Positions 7,498-11,927 of a DNA stretch of 11,927 bases are shown in pieces. The translations under genes and the position numbers were made by a program. Each line of letters opens with the position of its first letter. Position 1 is the stretch's first letter. The stretch lies in contig CALFXL010000033.1 in assembly GCA_937958045.1 (NCBI GenBank), positions 1-11,927 on the forward strand, given 5' to 3'. The DNA comes from an uncultured Opitutaceae bacterium (GTDB lineage Bacteria > Verrucomicrobiota > Verrucomicrobiia > Opitutales > Opitutaceae). A model generated the notes under the pieces. It made no database searches and was not told the origin of the DNA. It worked only from the letters and a program-made list of their open reading frames with translations.

Positions 7498-8578
7498 GTC
7501 CTCACCGGCTCCCAAAAAATACTACACACTCGCCGACATCGCCGCGCGTGCCGGCGTGCACGTCACCACCGTGTCGCTCGCGTTGCGCGACCACCCGAGC
7601 ATCCCGCCGGGCACGCGCGCGCGCATCCGCGCCGTCGCTCGCGAATTCGGTTATCAACGCGATCCGCTGCTCGATGCGCTCAACTTCCACCGCGCGCGGC
7701 AGACGCAGCAATCGCGCTCCGTCAACTCCGCCTTCGTCGTGCACGCGGGCGCATCGCGCCTGTTCGGCGGTTTCGGCGGCAATCATTACCAACCGCTGGT
7801 GTACGAGGGCGCCAAGGCCGCGGCCGAAGCGCGCGGACACACGCTCGACATTTTTGTCGTCGGCCAGGGTCATCTCGCTCCCGCGCGTCTCAACTCCATA
7901 CTCACGGCGCGCGGTATCACGGGCGTGTTGTTGTCCACGTTCGAAATCGACATCGCCCAACTCGATCTCGACTGGAGCCAGTTCTGCGCGGTGAAGATCG
8001 AGTGCTCGCATCTCAGCCCGCCGCTCGACTCTGTATCCAACGATCAACTACAAGTCGCGCGTCTCGCCATGCGTCGTCTGCGCAAGCTCGGCTATCGTCG
8101 CATCGGCCTCGCCACCGCGCGCGAGGACCAGATGCGCCTCTCGGAATCGTTCGGCATGGGCGTGCTGCTCGAGCAGGCGTCGCTGCCCGAAGCCGAGTGT
8201 GTGCCACCGCTCATCTTCACGCTCGCGCAAGTGCCCACGCTTCCGCGCCTGGTGTCGGACTGGATTCGCGAGCATCGCGTCGACGTGGTGATTTCGAATT
8301 GGAACGAGTTGTTCGATGTCTTCGCCACCGCGGGCATTCGCCTGCCCGACGATGTCGCGTTCGCCTGTCTCGATGTTCCTCCGAGCATGCCCCATGTCGC
8401 CGGCGTGGTGCAGAATCATCGCCTCGTCGGCCAGCGCGCGATGGAGCAACTCGCGATCATGTCCGATGCGTATCAACGCGGTGTGCCCGAAGCGCAGACA
8501 ATCACGTACATCCCGGGTTATTGGCAGGATGGTGTGACCGCACCGGAACGTCCTCATCACCACGTCACGTGGGCATGA
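7448..8578 (+). CDS. LacI family transcriptional regulator 2, paralogue overlapping regulator 1
   Basis: This 376-residue LacI-type regulator has its helix-turn-helix at about 26-70 (YTLADIAARAGVHVTTVSLA...), the hinge YQRDPLLDAL (69-78), an effector domain from about 93, and a C-terminal WQDGVTAP (359-366). Over 51 aligned residues of the DNA-binding region I count 32 identities with regulator 1. The recognition residues are Val39, Thr40 and Leu44 against Ile29, Thr30 and Leu34, so the two should bind closely similar operators. The effector domains look much less alike, suggesting different inducers. The gene starts 50 bases inside regulator 1 in another frame; no later ATG precedes the helix-turn-helix, so the overlap appears real and translational coupling is likely. 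Its first ~24 residues, rich in Lys, Pro, Ser and Ala, are encoded largely by the overlap. Tandem duplication is the simplest origin. Confidence 0.92.
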   Translation: MSKASGKTAKPPPSAAESSPAPKKYYTLADIAARAGVHVTTVSLALRDHPSIPPGTRARIRAVAREFGYQRDPLLDALNFHRARQTQQSRSVNSAFVVHAGASRLFGGFGGNHYQPLVYEGAKAAAEARGHTLDIFVVGQGHLAPARLNSILTARGITGVLLSTFEIDIAQLDLDWSQFCAVKIECSHLSPPLDSVSNDQLQVARLAMRRLRKLGYRRIGLATAREDQMRLSESFGMGVLLEQASLPEAECVPPLIFTLAQVPTLPRLVSDWIREHRVDVVISNWNELFDVFATAGIRLPDDVAFACLDVPPSMPHVAGVVQNHRLVGQRAMEQLAIMSDAYQRGVPEAQTITYIPGYWQDGVTAPERPHHHVTWA

Positions 8579-8580
8579 TT

Positions 8581-8608
8581 AATTCCCGATCGTTTATTCG
8601 GGAAATTT
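8581..8608 (+). terminator. Probable weak terminator after LacI-2
   Basis: TTCCCGA (8583-8589) and TCGGGAA (8598-8604) form a 7-bp stem with an 8-base loop, followed by ATTTA. It starts 5 bases after the LacI-2 stop codon. The T-run is short, so some readthrough toward the receptor gene is possible. Confidence 0.5.
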
Positions 8609-8942
8609 ACTGAACGCACGCGGCGGCGCTTGGCGCGGTCAGCGCGTGCGCAGCGCCATTTGCCTAATATTCGTGGCGCTTATCCGCCTCTGCGTCGACG
8701 CATGCACAGCGTCGTTTTGCATGCGCGTCTCACGCGTCGAAACGCTGCACATGTTTCGCACGCACGCCCCGATGAAATCTCTACCGATAGAGTTTCGAAG
8801 CCTTTGTCTCCGGGGGACCGCGTCCGCTTAACCGCCCTCCGCTCCCAACAACTCCGGCGAAGAGGATTTTCTTTCAGCGTTCAATTTTTGCCTACCCCAC
8901 CCGCACGACGACCGCGTCGCGCACATCGCGAAAAGACAGAAC
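8609..8942 (+). promoter_or_regulatory. Control region upstream of the TonB-dependent receptor gene
   Basis: With the hairpin at 8581-8608 this makes 364 bases between LacI-2 and the receptor, with no believable gene. A GC-rich hairpin is possible from GGCGCT (8625-8630) and AGCGCC (8652-8657). GCGTCGACGC at 8692-8701 is a 10-bp perfect palindrome. CGCATGC (8699-8705) and GCATGCG (8719-8725) are inverted repeats 13 bases apart, and GCGTCG occurs three times (8692, 8709, 8734). The candidate operator is at 8779-8792. TAATAT at about 8665 resembles a -10 box, but I find no matching -35. The leader after the operator is about 150 bases. Confidence 0.5.
8779..8792 (+). promoter_or_regulatory. Candidate LacI-type operator, copy 2
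   Basis: CTCTACCGATAGAG is a 14-base near-palindrome: all pairs match except the C/A at positions 6 and 9, and the centre is CG. Thirteen of its bases are the exact reverse complement of the motif at 6228-6240 in the divergent transporter/LacI region. It ends 150 bases before the receptor ATG. The adjacent LacI pair is the natural candidate to bind it, but this has not been shown. Confidence 0.58.
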
Positions 8943-11378
8943 ATGCACAACCCAACACCCACATCCCCAAACTCACGCCGTCCGCTTTTCCCTCGGATCG
9001 GCCTGCTCGTGCTGCTGCCTTCACTGGCCGGCATCCTTCACGCTCAAGACCGCGCCGATGTCCCTTCGGATCACGAGGACGACATCGTCAAACTCACACC
9101 CTTCACCGTTTCGTCTGACAAAGATCACGGGTACCGCGCTTCCAATTCGATCGCCGGTACTCGCTCCAACACGCCGATCAAAGACATCCCGCTCAACATC
9201 CAGGTCTTCACCAAAGACCTCGCGGACGATCTCGTGATCACCAACCAGATCGATCTCGAGCGCTACAACGCCGCGCTCGTCAACGGCAACGCCGACATCC
9301 GTTCGAGCAATCCCATCCAACAAGCGTACAACGCGTTTCTCTTCCGCGGATTCGTCCAGAACTGGGGTCTCCGCGATGGCATCCGCCAGTACGACCCGAT
9401 CGACACGCAAGGTCTCGCCCGCGTCGAAGTGGTGAAAGGTCCCGCCGGTCCGCTCTACGGTCTGTCGTACGCGGGCGGCATCATGAACAGCATCACCAAG
9501 GATGTTGATTTCGAGAGCAACTTCACTTCGCTGCGCTTCACCGTGCAGAACGAGGGCGAATATCGCGGTGCGATCGACGCGAACTACACGGGCAACGTGA
9601 AGGCCGGCCGCTTCGGCATTCGTTTCAACGGCGCGCACGCCGAGACGAAAGACGAACGCGAAAACTCCGATGGTTCCGTGCGCTACTCTCAACTCAATCT
9701 CGAGTGGCAACCGCGCGCGGGCACGCAGCTCCGCTTCCTCATGGAGGACGGTTATCGCGGCAAGACGAATGGCCTCGGTTACTTCACTCGCCCCGAAACC
9801 GATGCCGAAGGCAATGTCCTCGACAATGGCGCATCCATCCCGCTGCAGATCGATCATCCCGAGATCTCGTGGGAATGGAATTGGGCCACCGGCAACAACG
9901 TTCGTTCCATCGACACGCGTCTCTATCGCGGTTCGATCAACCAGACGTTCACCGAGAACTTCAGCGTCAGCGCGTACATCCAGTACTCCGAACGCCTCAA
10001 CATCGATGCCGATGGCTGGGAAGGTCAGAACTCCGGCGGCGGTGCGGCGTGGGACACGAACAACAATACCGGCTGGTTATACAACACCAACCCCGAGATC
10101 ATCCGCCTCGGTTATCACTACCGCGATTGGGGCAATCGCATGCACGGCTACGGCGCCACCGGCATCTACAAGCTCGATCTCGGCGAGGTCAAAAACGTGA
10201 TCACATTCGGCGCCAACGTGTGGGCCGAAAAATTCCTCACCCGCCGCTACGCGCAACCGATCGACACACCCTACGTGCTCGAGTTCGCCGTGCGCGCCGG
10301 TGTCGACACCCACACGATTCCACTCGTGCCTCCGCCCGATTTCGCGCCCAACACCGGCAACGGCGGCTGGAACCGCGAAAATAATTCCAACGATTATTAC
10401 TTCGTCGCGTGGCAGGGCTCCGCGCTCAACAACCGCCTCAAGGTAAACGCCGCCGTCAACCGCACGAACCTCAAGCTCGTGCAATACGATGCCGGCGCCA
10501 ACACCGTCAAAACCACCGAGGTTTCCAAAACCTCGCCGATGGGCGGCATCATGTTCGACATCACCCGCGAGGTCTCCGTCTTCGCCGTGTACTCGTCGTC
10601 GATCTTCCCCTCGACCGACAAAAACAGCTTCAGCGAACAAATGCCGCCCGAAGTCGGCAAAAGCTACGAAGGCGGCGTGAAACTCGAACTCCTCGATGGC
10701 AAGATCAGCGGCACCATCAGCTACTACCAGATCACCAAGGAAGGCGGCGGCAAACAGGTCATTCCGGCGTTCAATCTCAACGTGCAGCGCTGGGACTCCA
10801 TGAGCGACGCCGAGCGCTCCATCGCGTTCCCCGGCGCCACCCGCGAAACGCTTCTAGGCGCCGGCGATTTCTTCCCCGCCGGCGAACAGGAATCCACAGG
10901 CTTCGAAGCCGACTTGATCTTCCAGCCGCTGCCCAACTGGCAGATCATGCTCAGCTACGCCAACAACGACAACGAGGTCACCGCCTCGCCCATCGCGTCC
11001 GAACTCGGTCGCAGCACCAACGGCCACATCAAGGATCAATGGGCGTTGCTCACCAAATACTCGTTCACCGATGGTCCTGTCGACGGCTTGAGCATCGGCG
11101 CCGGCCTCCAACGCTCCGGCAAAGCGCTCCAAGACTACAACGGTCCCAACAGCTCGGCGCGCTATAATCCGAGCACCTTCTACGGAGAAGTCTTCGCCGG
11201 CTACCGCTTCAAGGCCCTCGGCTACGACGCACTCGTTCAGCTCAACGTGAAAAACATCACCAAGCAGGAAGAGTTCGTCGGCTGGCGCGCCACCGGCTCC
11301 GCCGCCACGCGCTCCACCCAACGCTACGAGGTCGCCACGCCCATCGTGTACAGCCTCACCTTTGGTGTGGACTTCTAA
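8943..11378 (+). CDS. TonB-dependent outer-membrane receptor
   Basis: The 811-residue precursor starts with a signal peptide: basic RRPLFPRIG, hydrophobic LLVLLPSLAGILHA and a likely cut after Ala34. The mature N-terminus carries the TonB-box-like DIVKLTPFTV (47-56). The plug follows at about 66-187, with IAGTRSNTPIKDIPLNIQVF and the conserved RVEVVKGPAGPLYG (160-173). The rest is an aromatic-rich 22-strand barrel ending in Phe, as outer-membrane proteins do. It lacks the extra N-terminal domain of SusC proteins, and no SusD-like gene is adjacent, so it is a stand-alone receptor rather than a SusC/D pair. It should import a bulky ligand using TonB and proton motive force. The context suggests an oligosaccharide, but siderophore-type ligands are not excluded by sequence. 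Control through the operator-like site at 8779 is inferred. It ends at a clear terminator. Confidence 0.95.
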   Translation: MHNPTPTSPNSRRPLFPRIGLLVLLPSLAGILHAQDRADVPSDHEDDIVKLTPFTVSSDKDHGYRASNSIAGTRSNTPIKDIPLNIQVFTKDLADDLVITNQIDLERYNAALVNGNADIRSSNPIQQAYNAFLFRGFVQNWGLRDGIRQYDPIDTQGLARVEVVKGPAGPLYGLSYAGGIMNSITKDVDFESNFTSLRFTVQNEGEYRGAIDANYTGNVKAGRFGIRFNGAHAETKDERENSDGSVRYSQLNLEWQPRAGTQLRFLMEDGYRGKTNGLGYFTRPETDAEGNVLDNGASIPLQIDHPEISWEWNWATGNNVRSIDTRLYRGSINQTFTENFSVSAYIQYSERLNIDADGWEGQNSGGGAAWDTNNNTGWLYNTNPEIIRLGYHYRDWGNRMHGYGATGIYKLDLGEVKNVITFGANVWAEKFLTRRYAQPIDTPYVLEFAVRAGVDTHTIPLVPPPDFAPNTGNGGWNRENNSNDYYFVAWQGSALNNRLKVNAAVNRTNLKLVQYDAGANTVKTTEVSKTSPMGGIMFDITREVSVFAVYSSSIFPSTDKNSFSEQMPPEVGKSYEGGVKLELLDGKISGTISYYQITKEGGGKQVIPAFNLNVQRWDSMSDAERSIAFPGATRETLLGAGDFFPAGEQESTGFEADLIFQPLPNWQIMLSYANNDNEVTASPIASELGRSTNGHIKDQWALLTKYSFTDGPVDGLSIGAGLQRSGKALQDYNGPNSSARYNPSTFYGEVFAGYRFKALGYDALVQLNVKNITKQEEFVGWRATGSAATRSTQRYEVATPIVYSLTFGVDF

Positions 11379-11449
11379 ACTTCCCGCGCGCGACCACCGG
11401 TTCCCACGGAGTCGCGTGCCGGGCTCATGCTAGTTGTTGTCTGGTTTGG

Positions 11450-11485
11450 AAGGCGGGCGGGCAGGACTCGCCCGCCTTTTGTTTT
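11450..11485 (+). terminator. Rho-independent terminator after the TonB receptor
   Basis: AAGGCGGGCG (11450-11459) pairs perfectly with CGCCCGCCTT (11469-11478) around a 9-base loop. TTTTGTTTT follows at 11477-11485, including the last two stem bases. It begins 71 bases after the receptor stop codon and separates the receptor from the small gene downstream. Confidence 0.88.
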
Positions 11486-11501
11486 CCGCTTCTTTCTCCC
11501 C

Positions 11502-11855
11502 ATGCCCCGACCCCGCCTGCAGGCGTCCATCGCCGTGTTCGTCACGGCCGGCCTTTGGTATTGGAAACCTGGATACATCACCGCCGCCTGCGCGATCGTC
11601 GCCGCGTTGCTCGCGCTTCTCGCGTGGCTCGTGCCACCCGCCTACGCGCCGTTCGCCCGCGCGTTTCAACGCTTCGGACACGTCGTCCTCGTGATCTTCA
11701 CCTGGTCCATCCTCGGACTCGTTTTCTTCGGCGTCCTTCTGCCCCTCCGCCTCTGGCGCGCTCTCCGTGGACACGATCCCCTGCAACGCCGCCGCGCCCC
11801 GAGCTACCTGCATCCCCTCCCCCAAACACCTCCCAACTTTCCACGCCAATTCTAG
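11502..11855 (+). CDS. SxtJ-like small membrane protein
   Basis: This 117-residue membrane protein has two hydrophobic hairpin-like segments, at about 9-45 and 58-85. They are followed by a basic, proline-rich tail. The stretch LGLVFFGVLLPLRLWRALRGHDPLQRR (71-97) strongly resembles the 'GLLFFLVVTPIGLLMRLLGRDPL' end of SxtJ-family membrane proteins, whose function is poorly known and which often sit beside carbamoyltransferase or surface-polysaccharide genes. The frame opens at 11427, but that start lies inside the receptor's terminator. The ATG at 11502, preceded by CTTTCTCCCC, is far more sensible. No partner gene is visible before the window ends, and it looks independent of the uptake locus. 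Confidence 0.75.
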   Translation: MPRPRLQASIAVFVTAGLWYWKPGYITAACAIVAALLALLAWLVPPAYAPFARAFQRFGHVVLVIFTWSILGLVFFGVLLPLRLWRALRGHDPLQRRRAPSYLHPLPQTPPNFPRQF

Positions 11856-11865
11856 CCCACCACCG

Positions 11866-11914
11866 ATCATTCGTCATTGGTCGTTCGTCATTCGGCATTG
11901 GTCGCTAGTCATTC
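11866..11914. repeat. Seven tandem heptamers, consensus GTCATTS
   Basis: Reading in sevens from 11866 gives ATCATTC, GTCATTG, GTCGTTC, GTCATTC, GGCATTG, GTCGCTA and GTCATTC. Most units differ from GTCATTC or GTCATTG by at most two bases. The array starts 11 bases after the stop of the SxtJ-like gene. It has no inverted arms, so it is not a terminator. It looks like a short intergenic sequence repeat; its function is unknown. Confidence 0.7.
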
Positions 11915-11927
11915 GCCCCGCCCCTTT

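Noticed and set aside
8660..8670. TAATAT as a promoter -10 box for the receptor
   Set aside because: No partner -35 at suitable spacing, and it lies about 275 bases before the receptor start; too weak to list as a promoter.
8630..9118. 162-codon plus-strand open frame crossing the receptor control region
   Set aside because: It runs into the receptor gene in another frame, has Arg/Pro/His-rich composition, and would cover the candidate operator.
9021..9857. 278-codon minus-strand open frame inside the receptor gene
   Set aside because: It is a shadow of the receptor coding sequence, with a Val/Arg/Asp-rich product and no domains.
11427..11501. Earlier ATG for the SxtJ-like gene
   Set aside because: It lies before the receptor terminator hairpin, so the mRNA from that start would have to pass through the stem; the ATG at 11502 fits the protein better.

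Overview
The window reads as a carbohydrate-uptake and processing locus from a high-GC Gram-negative bacterium, most likely an Opitutaceae-type member of the Verrucomicrobiota. The clues are a TonB-dependent receptor whose mature N-terminus carries the acidic 'DIVKLTPFTV' type TonB box, an adjoining pair of LacI regulators of a 'VSLALR...IPP.TRARI' type, a DUF2264 protein, and almost no Shine-Dalgarno sequences. The assignment rests on recognition by eye, not on a search. I see no tRNA, rRNA, insertion sequence, integrase or CRISPR array.

Layout. (1) 106-2064, plus strand: a sodium:solute symporter followed 6 bases later by a 63-residue two-helix membrane protein, closed by a strong hairpin terminator. 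(2) 2119-6009, minus strand: an AmpG-like major facilitator transporter with an unusual C-terminal membrane extension, then a DUF2264 protein without signal peptide. They are separated by about 140 bases that hold a weak terminator-like hairpin and an 8-bp dyad. (3) 6010-6420: a 411-base divergent control region. (4) 6421-8578, plus strand: two paralogous LacI-type regulators overlapping by 50 bases. (5) 8579-8942: a control region rich in palindromes. (6) 8943-11378: a TonB-dependent outer-membrane receptor with a good terminator. (7) 11502-11855: a small SxtJ-like membrane protein, probably unrelated. A tandem heptamer repeat fills the window's end.

How the genes may work together (inference): the TonB receptor brings a ligand, possibly an oligosaccharide, across the outer membrane. 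The AmpG-like carrier, and perhaps the sodium symporter, moves it or its products across the inner membrane. The cytoplasmic DUF2264 protein then processes it. The LacI pair would sense the product. The best support for a shared regulon is a 13-base sequence, CTCTATCGGTAGA, found in the divergent region at 6228-6240 and, as its reverse complement within a 14-base near-palindrome, upstream of the receptor at 8779-8792. It has the central CG expected of LacI-family operators and lies in the same orientation relative to both the transporter gene and the receptor gene. The substrate cannot be read from the sequence; a uronic-acid-containing glycan is one guess based on the DUF2264 family.
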